A stretch of DNA of 43,090 nucleotides, taken from contig NZ_AKIY01000309.1 of NCBI RefSeq assembly GCF_000282615.1, forward strand, positions 1 through 43,090, given 5' to 3'. Below are positions 8,042 to 15,259 of this stretch, one piece after another. Source of the DNA: Bradyrhizobium sp. YR681 (lineage in GTDB: Bacteria; Pseudomonadota; Alphaproteobacteria; Rhizobiales; Xanthobacteraceae). Position numbers and translations under genes: made by a program. The notes under the pieces were generated by a model. The model was not told where the DNA came from, did no database searches, and worked only from the letters and a program-made list of their open reading frames with translations. Position 1 is the stretch's first letter; every line of letters begins with the position of its first letter.

Positions 8042-8208
8042 CGTGGTTTTCCCGCTTCCGACGCCCTAGGTGTATCTTGACGTCACTTCTTCCACAAGTA
8101 GATTAAAGCTTCGAGGTCAATGGGATACCGGAAAACTACGGAAGCGGTGAATTGAGGCAGCCCCCAAAGACGTGCTATACCCGACAGCGAGGGTCAGGAA
8201 ACGCACCG

Positions 8209-8937
8209 ATGTCCGCCGTGGATTATGGACGGGAAGCGCTCGACTTTATCGAGGGATTGGGAGCCTACACCAAGGTTCCTGATGCCATGGATGCGCTTGC
8301 GGCTGCATTCGGCCGGTACGGCTTCGAGCACATCATCGTCACGGGCTTGCCGAATCCCGATCAGCGCTTTTCCCAGATGGTGCTCGCCAAGAAGTGGCCG
8401 GCGGAGTGGTTCAACCTCTACACCGAAAAGAGCTACGACCGCGTGGATCCCGTGATCCGCAAGTGCCGGCAGACGGTGAATCCCTTCGAATGGTCGGAAG
8501 CTCCCTATGATGCGGAGTTCGAACCGGGGGCGGCCGAAGTGATGCGGCGCGCTGCCGATTTTCGGATGTCGCGCGGTTTCGTCGTGCCGATCCACGGCTT
8601 GACCGGCTATGAAGCGGGCGTCTCGCTCGGCGGCGTCAACCTCGATCTCAACGTCCGCAGCAAGCCTGCGCTGCACCTTGTCGCGATGTACGGCTTCGAC
8701 CACATTCGACGCCTGCTCGCTCCCGCGCCGCACCCGTTGGCGCGTCTCACCCCGCGCGAGCGCGAGGTGCTCACCTGGGCCTCGCAAGGCAAGTCGGCGT
8801 GGGAAATCGGCGAGATCCTGCACATCACGCAGCGCACCGCCGAAGAACATCTTGCAACTGCGGCGCGCAAGCTCGGTGCGGTCAACCGTACGCATGCGGT
8901 CGCGCTCGCGATCCGCCAAAGAATCATCAATCCCTGA
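8209..8937 (+). CDS. bjaR: LuxR-family quorum-sensing regulator, BjaR-like
   Basis: This is an acyl-homoserine-lactone-responsive transcription factor, 242 aa, the usual LuxR size. The N-terminal ligand domain shows the conserved set: W/Y in WPAEWFNLYTEKSYD, the DP pair in RVDPVIR, W in NPFEWSE and G in GFVVPIHG. The C-terminal LuxR helix-turn-helix starts at LTPREREVLTWASQGKS and continues through ARKLGAVNRTHAVALAI. The start MSAVDYGREA is chosen because AGGA lies about 8 bases upstream; an ATG 19 codons earlier lacks such a site. luxI follows 88 bases downstream on the same strand. The pair resembles Bradyrhizobium BjaR1-BjaI, whose signal is isovaleryl-HSL. The BraRI relatives use cinnamoyl-HSL, and sequence alone does not separate them. 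Confidence 0.88.
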   Translation: MSAVDYGREALDFIEGLGAYTKVPDAMDALAAAFGRYGFEHIIVTGLPNPDQRFSQMVLAKKWPAEWFNLYTEKSYDRVDPVIRKCRQTVNPFEWSEAPYDAEFEPGAAEVMRRAADFRMSRGFVVPIHGLTGYEAGVSLGGVNLDLNVRSKPALHLVAMYGFDHIRRLLAPAPHPLARLTPREREVLTWASQGKSAWEIGEILHITQRTAEEHLATAARKLGAVNRTHAVALAIRQRIINP

Positions 8938-8950
8938 AATCCGCTCCTAC

Positions 8951-8964
8951 TGGGAAATTTCCCA
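8951..8964. promoter_or_regulatory. Candidate lux-box-like palindrome upstream of luxI
   Basis: TGGGAAATTTCCCA is a perfect 14-bp palindrome, extended imperfectly on both sides (ACT...AGT). It sits just after the luxR stop and 62 bases before the luxI start, where a LuxR-type regulator would act. Its sequence differs from the classic lux box, as is usual in Bradyrhizobium. Confidence 0.5.
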
Positions 8965-8992
8965 ATAGTCGGTCTGGCGGTTTTCCATGAGG

Positions 8993-9023
8993 ATTCCCCC
9001 ATTGTTTCAAGCAATGGGGGAAT
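8993..9023 (+). promoter_or_regulatory. Hairpin sequestering the luxI ribosome binding site
   Basis: Two perfectly complementary 12-base arms (ATTCCCCCATTG and its complement) flank a 7-base loop. The 3' arm contains GGGGGAA (9016-9022), the only good Shine-Dalgarno sequence before the luxI ATG at 9026. The ATG lies two bases after the stem. As RNA, the site would be fully paired. No T-run follows, so an intrinsic terminator is unlikely. A role as a second DNA operator is also possible. Confidence 0.65.
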
Positions 9024-9025
9024 AG

Positions 9026-9685
9026 ATGATTCATGTAATTTCAGCCGTCAATCGGCATCTCTACGAGGACGTGCTCGAACAGCATTTCAGGGTTCGCCAC
9101 GAGATTTTCGTCGAAGAGCGGAAATGGGAGGGGCTGCGCAAGCCCGACGGCCGCGAGATCGACACCTACGACAATGACGATGCGATCTATCTGCTGGCGC
9201 TCGAAAACCGTCGCGTGCTCGGCGGCTACCGCCTGTATCCAACTACCAAGCCGACCATGATGAGCGAGGTCTTCCCTCATCTCGCTGCAGTGCGGGGCTG
9301 CCCGGTCGATCCGCAGGTCTGGGAATGGTCACGCTTCTTCGTGACGCGCGAGCGGCGCGACGGCGCGTTCAACCTGCAACTGATGGCGGCGGCGCAGGAG
9401 TTCTGCCTCGATCAGGGTATCGAGCGTCTCTGCCTGGTCATGGAGACCTGGTGGCTGCCGCGCTTCCACGACATCGGCTTTGTCGTCACGCCACTCGGAT
9501 TGCCGGCGCTGGTCGAGGGGTCCTGGACCATGGCCGCAACGATCGAGGTCCGCCAGGAATCGCTGGACATCGTGCGGGAACGTATCGGGATGACGAATGT
9601 CATCCAGCAGGACGGACCGCGTATCGACTGTATCGCCCGTGCCAACCTCTGCGGCCTTGCTGCCGCGCAACGAAAGAGCGCCTGA
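9026..9685 (+). CDS. bjaI: LuxI-family acyl-homoserine lactone synthase, BjaI-like
   Basis: The enzyme makes a homoserine-lactone signal from S-adenosylmethionine and an acyl donor; 219 aa. The invariant LuxI residues are present: R in FRVRHEIFVEE and W in RKW, the acidic set in EIDTYDND, the GGYRLYPT turn, and E/R in VWEWSRFFV. BjaI-type enzymes are known to use acyl-CoA (isovaleryl-CoA) rather than acyl-ACP, and BraI makes cinnamoyl-HSL. Which of these applies here cannot be read directly. Expression probably depends on the LuxR encoded just upstream and on the hairpin at 8993-9023. A 72-aa gene begins one base after its stop, implying co-translation. Confidence 0.9.
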   Translation: MIHVISAVNRHLYEDVLEQHFRVRHEIFVEERKWEGLRKPDGREIDTYDNDDAIYLLALENRRVLGGYRLYPTTKPTMMSEVFPHLAAVRGCPVDPQVWEWSRFFVTRERRDGAFNLQLMAAAQEFCLDQGIERLCLVMETWWLPRFHDIGFVVTPLGLPALVEGSWTMAATIEVRQESLDIVRERIGMTNVIQQDGPRIDCIARANLCGLAAAQRKSA

Positions 9686-9686
9686 A

Positions 9687-9905
9687 ATGTCGAACATGAT
9701 GCGGGACAGCCAGATCATGGCGCAAACCAAGGACGAGAATCTCGGATACATGTCCGACATGGCGCTGGAACTGGCGCAGATGGCGGATGATTCCGGACTG
9801 ACGACGCTCGCCTACCTGTTCCGGATGGCGGCACTGGAGGCCTCGACGGCCAACAGCGTGCTCGCCGAACCGGACGATCTCCCCCGGCAGATGACGTCGC
9901 ACTAG
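9687..9905 (+). CDS. Small acidic protein coupled to luxI, 72 aa
   Basis: The ATG follows the luxI TGA after a single base, so the two are almost certainly co-translated. The protein is Met-rich at its N-terminus (MSNMMRDSQIMAQ) and acidic. It is predicted helical in the middle (YMSDMALELAQMADDSG, then LAYLFRMAALEAST) with no signal or membrane segment. I do not recognise the family. Starts at 9720 or further in are possible but would leave an unexplained gap. Its position suggests a part in signal production or response, which is inference. Confidence 0.6.
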   Translation: MSNMMRDSQIMAQTKDENLGYMSDMALELAQMADDSGLTTLAYLFRMAALEASTANSVLAEPDDLPRQMTSH

Positions 9906-9934
9906 GCGCGTCCTCTCCATTCAGACGACATTCA

Positions 9935-9966
9935 CACCCTCCCCTCGGCCTGCCGGGGGGAGGGTG
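9935..9966 (+). terminator. Candidate hairpin after the luxI operon
   Basis: CACCCTCCCC (9935-9944) and its exact complement (9957-9966) form a 10-bp GC-rich stem with a 12-base loop, 29 bases after the stop of the 72-aa gene. No long T-run follows, so it may be a weak terminator or a short member of the CCTC-rich repeat family. Confidence 0.4.
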
Positions 9967-10034
9967 ATCGTTTGGGTGCGGCAGGTTGCCTCATCTGATG
10001 CGGCAACCTTCTTGCAAGGCCGATGCTGACCGCA

Positions 10035-10058
10035 TGCACCCGCATGCAACAAAGTGCA
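10035..10058. promoter_or_regulatory. Triple TGCA array, candidate BoxR operator for importer 2
   Basis: Three TGCA tetramers at 10035-10038, 10045-10048 and 10055-10058 are separated by exactly six bases (CCCGCA, ACAAAG), a 10-bp period. TGCA-N6-TGCA is the binding pattern I recall for the BzdR/BoxR family. The BoxR gene is at 18259-19167. The spacer ACAAAG recurs in the half-site before boxC (22319-22324). The array is 144 bases before livH of importer 2. Confidence 0.6.
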
Positions 10059-10201
10059 TATTTGGTGTCGAATCGCTCTTGCCTCGGAACGATACTGCCA
10101 TTACCCATTTTTCCGCCTTGTAGAGGCAGGGGGAGCTCTTTCACTGATGGCGACTGTGTTCGAACATCGGCGCGATTCCGCGTGCGCCTGAAAGAGTTCT
10201 G

Positions 10202-11119
10202 ATGTTGCTCGTCGTTGAACAGTTCCTGAACGGCTTGCAGTTCGGCCTGCTGCTGTTCCTGCTCGCCGCGGGCCTGACGCTGGTGTTCGGGATCATGGAT
10301 CTCGTCAACCTCGCGCACGGCTCGCTCTACATGATGGGCGCCTATTTCGCCGCGACCTTCGCGGCCTGGACCGGCAGCTTTCTGCTCGGCGCGCTGCTGG
10401 CGCTCGGCGCGACGCTGGTGCTCGGCATCGTGCTGGAAATGTCGGCGCTGCGGCATCTCTATGGCCGCGATCATCTCGACCACGTGCTCGCGACTTTCGG
10501 CCTGATCCTGTTCTTCAATGAAGCGGTGCGATTGATCTGGGGACCCGCGGGTCTCGCGTTGCCGCTGCCGGCCTGGCTCACGGTGCCGGTGCCGATCCTG
10601 CCCGGCATCCACTATCCCGCCTATCGCCTCGCCATCATCGTGGTCGCACTGCTTGTTGCGCTACTGCTCTATCTCGGCGTGATGCGCACCCGCATCGGCA
10701 TGCTGATCCGCGCCGGTGCGTCCAACCGCGAGATGATCGGCGCGCTCGGCATCAACATCAAGCTGCTCTACACGCTGGTGTTCGGCCTCGGCGCCGCGCT
10801 TGCCGGCCTTGCCGGCCTGATGCAGGCGCCGATCCTCACCGTGCAGATCGGCATGGGCGAAAACATTCTGATCCTCGCTTTCGTCATCATCGTGATCGGC
10901 GGCATCGGCTCGATCCGCGGCGCGTTCCTCGCCGCGATCTTCGTCGGCATGATCGATACGCTCGGCCGCGCCTTCCTGCCGAACCTGCTGCGGCAGGTGC
11001 TGAGCGGCGCCGCTGCCTCCACCGCCGCGCCCGCGCTGTCCTCCATGCTGATCTACCTGCTGATGGCGATCGTGCTGGTGGTGCGGCCGGAGGGGCTGTT
11101 TCCGGCCAACCGTCGATGA
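10202..11119 (+). CDS. Liv-type ABC importer 2, permease (LivH class), probably for benzoate-like acids
   Basis: This is an inner-membrane permease, 305 aa, starting with the family pattern (LNGLQFGLLLFLLAAGLTLVFG) and IMDLVNLAHGSLYMMGAYFA. It has about eight membrane segments. The ATG follows a GAAAGAG ribosome binding site. Its stop overlaps the next permease start by ATGA. It opens a four-gene plus-strand run of two permeases and two ATPases preceded by a triple TGCA array. That array suggests control by the benzoyl-CoA-responsive BoxR repressor, so benzoate or another aromatic acid is the likely cargo (inference). No binding-protein gene lies next to the run. Confidence 0.88.
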   Translation: MLLVVEQFLNGLQFGLLLFLLAAGLTLVFGIMDLVNLAHGSLYMMGAYFAATFAAWTGSFLLGALLALGATLVLGIVLEMSALRHLYGRDHLDHVLATFGLILFFNEAVRLIWGPAGLALPLPAWLTVPVPILPGIHYPAYRLAIIVVALLVALLLYLGVMRTRIGMLIRAGASNREMIGALGINIKLLYTLVFGLGAALAGLAGLMQAPILTVQIGMGENILILAFVIIVIGGIGSIRGAFLAAIFVGMIDTLGRAFLPNLLRQVLSGAAASTAAPALSSMLIYLLMAIVLVVRPEGLFPANRR

Positions 11120-12060
11120 AGGCTTTCACGGTAGCTAAGGCCGTCACGGCCCTGATGCTGGCGGGCCTCGTGCTGCTGCCGCTCTATTCGTCCATGTCCG
11201 GCAACATCTTCATCCTGACGCTGTTCACCCGCATCGTCATCCTGGCGCTGGCCGCCGCGAGCCTCAACCTCATCATGGGCTTTGGCGGCATGATGAGCTT
11301 CGGCCACGCCGCCTATCTCGGCATTGGCGGCTACGCCGTCGGCATGCTCGCGCAGGAAGGCGTAGGTTCCGGCTTCATCCAGTTTCCGGTCGCGCTGGCG
11401 GCCTCCGCGCTCTATGCGCTGGTGATCGGCGCGCTCAGTTTGCGCACCCGCGGCGTCTATTTCATCATGATCACGCTCGCCTTTGCGCAGATGGCCTATT
11501 ACGTCGCCTCGGGCCTGGCGCGCTACGGCGGCGATGACGGCCTCACCGTCTACAAGCGCAGCGACTTCTCCGGGCTGATCAACCTGTCGAACCGCACGCA
11601 GTTCTACTATCTCTGCCTCGCCTGCCTGTTCGTCGTGCTCCTCCTGATCTGGCGCATCGTCAATTCGCGCTTCGGCCTGGTCGTGCAGGGCCTGCGCTCC
11701 AATGAGCAGCGCATGCAGGCGATCGGCTTTCCGGCAAAACGCTATCAGCTGGTCTGCTTCGTCATCTCAGGCATGATGTGCGGTCTTGCCGGCGCGCTGC
11801 TTGCCAACAACACCGATTTCATCAGCCCGGCCGTGATGTACTGGACCCGCTCCGGCGACCTCATGGTGATGGTGATCCTCGGCGGCATGGGCACGCTGTT
11901 CGGTCCTGTTATGGGCGCGGTGGTGTTCCTGCTGCTGGAAGAGTTTTTGTCGCAGATCACCGAATATTGGGCGCTGATCATGGGCCCGCTGCTGCTTCTG
12001 ATCGTGCTGTTCGGCCGCGGCGGCATCATGGGCATGCTGGGGAGGGCTGGCCGTGGCTGA
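11116..12060 (+). CDS. Liv-type ABC importer 2, permease (LivM class)
   Basis: This is an inner-membrane permease, 314 aa. It contains the LivM hallmark LNLIMGFGGMMSFGHAAYLGIG and several long hydrophobic helices. The conserved EAA-like loop region reads RSNEQRMQAIGFPAKRYQL. It is coupled at both ends: ATGA with the preceding livH gene and GTGGCTGA with the following ATPase gene. It forms the channel with the preceding permease. Confidence 0.9.
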   Translation: MKAFTVAKAVTALMLAGLVLLPLYSSMSGNIFILTLFTRIVILALAAASLNLIMGFGGMMSFGHAAYLGIGGYAVGMLAQEGVGSGFIQFPVALAASALYALVIGALSLRTRGVYFIMITLAFAQMAYYVASGLARYGGDDGLTVYKRSDFSGLINLSNRTQFYYLCLACLFVVLLLIWRIVNSRFGLVVQGLRSNEQRMQAIGFPAKRYQLVCFVISGMMCGLAGALLANNTDFISPAVMYWTRSGDLMVMVILGGMGTLFGPVMGAVVFLLLEEFLSQITEYWALIMGPLLLLIVLFGRGGIMGMLGRAGRG

Positions 12061-12820
12061 ACCCTTGCTCCGTGTTGAAAAGCTGGTGCGCCGCTTCGGC
12101 GGCATCATCGCGACCGACAATGTCTCGCTCGACGTCGCGGCCGGCGAGCTGCATGCCATCATCGGCCCGAACGGCGCCGGCAAGACCACGCTGATCAGCC
12201 AGCTCACCGGCCATCTCGAACCGCATTCCGGCAGCGTCTCGCTCGGCGGGCGCGACATCACCTATCTGCCGGCCTATCGCCGCTGCGCGCTGGGCCTCGC
12301 CCGCTCGTTCCAGATCACCTCGCTGCTGCTCGACTTCACCGCCGCCGACAATGTCGCACTGGCGGCGCAGGCGCATGCCGGCACCTCGTTCCGCTTCTTC
12401 GGCAATGCCCGCAAGGAAAAGGGCCTGCGCGATGCCGCACATGCCGCGCTCGATCGCGTCGGCCTGCTGCACCGCGCCGATGTCCTGGTGTCCAGGCTCA
12501 GCCATGGCGAGCGTCGCCAGATCGAGCTTGCGGTCGCGCTCGCCAGCAAGCCGAAGCTGTTGCTGCTCGACGAGCCGATGGCCGGCCTCGGCGTCACCGA
12601 ATCCCAGAGCATGGTGAAGCTGCTCCAGGAGCTGCGCAAGGAAGTCTCGATCGTCCTGGTCGAGCACGACATGCCGGCGGTGTTCGCGCTCGCCGACCGC
12701 ATCTCGGTGCTGGTCTATGGCCGCGTCATTGCCTCCGGCGATCCGGCCGCGATCCGCGCCAATGAGGACGTCAAGCGCGCCTATCTCGGCGACCAGCATG
12801 TGGTGACGCACCATGGCTGA
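12053..12820 (+). CDS. Liv-type ABC importer 2, ATPase (LivG class)
   Basis: This is a cytoplasmic ATPase, 255 aa. Walker A is GPNGAGKTT near residue 38. The signature is degenerate (LSHGERRQIELAVAL) and Walker B is LLLLDEP. The start is GTG, overlapping the permease stop by eight bases and preceded by GGGGAGGG, an excellent ribosome binding site. The MAGLGVTES segment after Walker B is typical of LivG. It pairs with the next gene's product. Confidence 0.9.
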   Translation: MAEPLLRVEKLVRRFGGIIATDNVSLDVAAGELHAIIGPNGAGKTTLISQLTGHLEPHSGSVSLGGRDITYLPAYRRCALGLARSFQITSLLLDFTAADNVALAAQAHAGTSFRFFGNARKEKGLRDAAHAALDRVGLLHRADVLVSRLSHGERRQIELAVALASKPKLLLLDEPMAGLGVTESQSMVKLLQELRKEVSIVLVEHDMPAVFALADRISVLVYGRVIASGDPAAIRANEDVKRAYLGDQHVVTHHG

Positions 12821-13541
12821 AAAAGTGATGGCTGACACCCTGCTCGACGTCGACGGCATCGAGACCTGCTACGGCCTCAGCCAGGTGCTGTTCGGCCTGT
12901 CGCTGTCGATCAAATCAGGCGAGATGGTCTCGCTGATGGGCCGCAACGGCATGGGCAAGACCACCACCATCCGCTCCATCATGGGCCTGACGCCGGCGCG
13001 CACAGGCACGATCCGTTTTGCGGGCACGGAGGTGCGGACGCAGCCGTCCTACCGGATCGCGAAGCTCGGTGTCGGCCTTGTGCCCGAGGGACGCCAGATC
13101 TTCCCGAACCTCACCGTGCGCGAAAATCTCGTCGCTGCGGCCGCGGATCGTTTTGGCAGCAGCAATCCCTGGACGCTCGCCGCGATCTACGTGATGTTCC
13201 CGCGCCTCGCCGAACGCGCGTCCAACATGGGCAACCAGCTTTCCGGCGGCGAGCAGCAGATGCTCGCGATCGGCCGCGCGCTGATGACCAACCCGAAGCT
13301 TCTGATCCTGGACGAGGCGACCGAGGGCCTCGCGCCATTGATCCGCGAAGAGATCTGGAGCTGCCTGTCGTTGCTCAAGAGCCGCGGACAGTCGATCCTG
13401 GTGGTCGACAAGAACGTCGACCACCTCGCCCGCATCTGCGACCGCCACTTCATTATCGAGCGCGGCAAGACGGTGTGGAGCGGCACCTCGGACGAGCTGA
13501 TGGCCGAGCCGGATCTGCAGCACAAGTATTTGGGGATCTGA
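12813..13541 (+). CDS. Liv-type ABC importer 2, ATPase (LivF class)
   Basis: This is the second ATPase of importer 2, 242 aa. It has Walker A GRNGMGKTT, signature LSGGEQQM and Walker B LLILDEATEG. The D-loop and the switch segment are unusual: VVDKNVDHLARICDRHFI has an Asn-Val-Asp-His arrangement where LivF usually has EQN. The first ATG overlaps the preceding stop by eight bases; an ATG five codons later (12828) is an alternative start. A palindromic repeat follows 17 bases after the stop and separates this operon from the convergent ligase gene. Confidence 0.88.
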   Translation: MAEKVMADTLLDVDGIETCYGLSQVLFGLSLSIKSGEMVSLMGRNGMGKTTTIRSIMGLTPARTGTIRFAGTEVRTQPSYRIAKLGVGLVPEGRQIFPNLTVRENLVAAAADRFGSSNPWTLAAIYVMFPRLAERASNMGNQLSGGEQQMLAIGRALMTNPKLLILDEATEGLAPLIREEIWSCLSLLKSRGQSILVVDKNVDHLARICDRHFIIERGKTVWSGTSDELMAEPDLQHKYLGI

Positions 13542-13558
13542 GCCCCCGTTCTCTCGCC

Positions 13559-13642
13559 GTCATTGCGAGCGAAGCGAAGCAATCCAGAGTCTTTCTGCGG
13601 AGGGATTCTGGATTGCTTCGTCGCTTCGCTCCTCGCAATGGC
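13559..13642. repeat. Palindromic intergenic repeat, type B copy 1
   Basis: The element runs from GTCATTGCGAG to CTCGCAATGGC and contains CAATCCAGAGTC with its inverse GATTCTGGATTG. A second copy is at 15158-15241 in the next gap. It lies between the convergent importer-2 ATPase and glutamine-synthetase-like genes, where it could end transcription from both sides. Confidence 0.85.
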
Positions 13643-13662
13643 GGAGGAGAGAGATGTGATCC

Positions 13663-15099
13663 TCAGAACACCTCGAAATACTCGCGATGCTCCCAATCGG
13701 TCACCTCGGACAGGAAGCGGTCGATCTCGGCATTCTTGATGTGGGTATAGTAGTCCACGAATTCGGCGCCCAGCTTCTCGCGGAAGAACGGATCGTCCTT
13801 CAGGGCGGAGACGGCATCGCGCAAGCTTTTCGGCAGCAGCGGCGCCTTGGTCTCGTAGGGCGTGTCGGCTGACGGGCCGGGATCGAGCTTGCGGTCGACG
13901 CCGTCGAGGCCTGAGAGGATCTGCGAGGCCATGTAGAGGTAGGGATTGGCGGCGGGCTCGCCGATGCGATTTTCCAGGCGCGTTGCGGCATCGCCTGCAC
14001 CGCCGAGTACGCGGATCATCACGCCGCGATTGTCGCGGCCCCAGATCGCGCGGTCCGGCGCCAGTGAATAAGAGCGGTAGCGTTTGTAGCCGTTGATGGT
14101 CGGCGTGGTGAACACGGTCGAGGCGCGGGCGTGGTCGAGCAGGCCGGCAAGGTAGGACTTGCCGAATGCGCTGAGCGGTTCGCTGCTGTCCTTCGCCATG
14201 AACTGGTTTTCACCGCTCGCGCGCGAAACGATCGACTGGTGCAGGTGCCAGCCGCTCGCGAACAGGTTCGGCAGTTTCGGCCGGCACATGAAGGTGGCGT
14301 GGTAACCGTGGCGGCGCGCGATCTGCTTCACGGCAGAGCGAAACAGCACCATGTTGTCGGCGGGCTCGAGCCCCTTCTTCGGTGCGAAGGTGAATTCGCA
14401 CTGGCTCGGCCCGAACTCGACCTCGACCGAGCGCAAGGGCAGCCCGAGCGCGACGATGTCGCGGCGCAGGATCTCCAGCACGGGCTCCATCTGATCGAAG
14501 CGCTGCTCGGTGAGGTATTGATAGCCGTGGCTGAGCAGGCTCACCGACGGCGGCGTGCCGGGCTGTCCGGCGTCCTCGGGCCGCATATGCGGATCGTCGA
14601 GCTTGAAGATGTGGAATTCGACCTCGAGCCCCGCGACGAAGTCATGGCCGCGGCTTGCGAGCTCGTCGAGCACCTTGCGATAGAGCCCGCGCGTCGCGAA
14701 CGGCACCGGGCGGCCGTCCTGGAAATAGAGGTCGCACAGCACCCAGCCCGTGGCCGGCGCCCACGGCAGCACGCGAAAGGTGGTGGTATCAGGCACCATC
14801 AGCACGTCGGCCGCGCCCTCCATCTCCTTCATGCCGAAGCCGCCGCCTGCGGTGAACACCGGGAACACCGTGCGGTGCGAGGTGTCCTTGGCGAGCATGG
14901 TCGTGGTGATGGAGCAGCCGCTCTCCAGCGACGCGATCGCCTCCGAAGCGATGATGGTCTTGCCGCGCAAGATGCCGTGCTGGTCGGGGAAGGCGAGGCG
15001 GATGACCTCGAGATTCTTCTCCTCGACGAGACGGCGCATCCGCGCCGCGGCGTCCTTCTGCTCATCCGACCACAGCGCATGACGCGCGACGAAAGTCAC
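13663..15099 (-). CDS. Glutamine synthetase-family ligase, possibly gamma-glutamylating an aromatic amine
   Basis: This 478-aa ATP-dependent ligase of the glutamine synthetase fold has its active-site elements in order: metal ligands in GLEVEFHIF and EVEFGPSQCEF, the ATP-site HLHQSI, a conserved NGYKRYR segment, and RLENRIGEPAANPYLY near the end. Instead of the GlnA-type segment GYEAP it has SYSLAPDRAIWGRDNR. That places it among GlnA-like proteins such as gamma-glutamylpolyamine or gamma-glutamylanilide synthases rather than housekeeping GlnA. The start is GTG with GAGGGAG seven bases upstream. The neighbour on the same strand is a Rieske oxygenase. Ligase plus Rieske oxygenase recalls aniline-type pathways (AtdA1/TdnQ), but no amidotransferase or reductase gene is adjacent, so the substrate is unknown. 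Confidence 0.75.
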   Translation of the reverse strand: MTFVARHALWSDEQKDAAARMRRLVEEKNLEVIRLAFPDQHGILRGKTIIASEAIASLESGCSITTTMLAKDTSHRTVFPVFTAGGGFGMKEMEGAADVLMVPDTTTFRVLPWAPATGWVLCDLYFQDGRPVPFATRGLYRKVLDELASRGHDFVAGLEVEFHIFKLDDPHMRPEDAGQPGTPPSVSLLSHGYQYLTEQRFDQMEPVLEILRRDIVALGLPLRSVEVEFGPSQCEFTFAPKKGLEPADNMVLFRSAVKQIARRHGYHATFMCRPKLPNLFASGWHLHQSIVSRASGENQFMAKDSSEPLSAFGKSYLAGLLDHARASTVFTTPTINGYKRYRSYSLAPDRAIWGRDNRGVMIRVLGGAGDAATRLENRIGEPAANPYLYMASQILSGLDGVDRKLDPGPSADTPYETKAPLLPKSLRDAVSALKDDPFFREKLGAEFVDYYTHIKNAEIDRFLSEVTDWEHREYFEVF

Positions 15100-15133
15100 T
15101 TGGCCACTCCCTCAATCACTGCTGCTCGATGTG

Positions 15134-15147
15134 TGCAAAACACTTGC
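15134..15147. promoter_or_regulatory. Degenerate TGCA-N6-TTGC site upstream of the ligase gene
   Basis: TGCA (15134-15137), six bases, then TTGC (15144-15147) resembles the TGCA-N6-TGCA pattern with one change. It lies 35-48 bases upstream of the GTG start of the ligase. It is weak evidence that the ligase belongs to the same regulon as importer 2 and boxC. Confidence 0.25.
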
Positions 15148-15157
15148 CACATCCTCC

Positions 15158-15241
15158 GTCATTGCGAGGAGCGTAGCGACGAAGCAATCCAGAGTCCCTC
15201 TGGAGAGGCAGCCTGGATTGCTTCGCTGCGCTCGCAATGAC
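15158..15241. repeat. Palindromic intergenic repeat, type B copy 2
   Basis: It is bounded by GTCATTGCGAG and CTCGCAATGAC, with inner CAATCCAGAGTC and CCTGGATTGC. It closely matches 13559-13642. It lies between the Rieske oxygenase and the downstream ligase gene on the same strand, so both genes of the pair are bracketed by type B copies. Confidence 0.85.
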
Positions 15242-15259
15242 GAGGATGGGCCGCCACTC

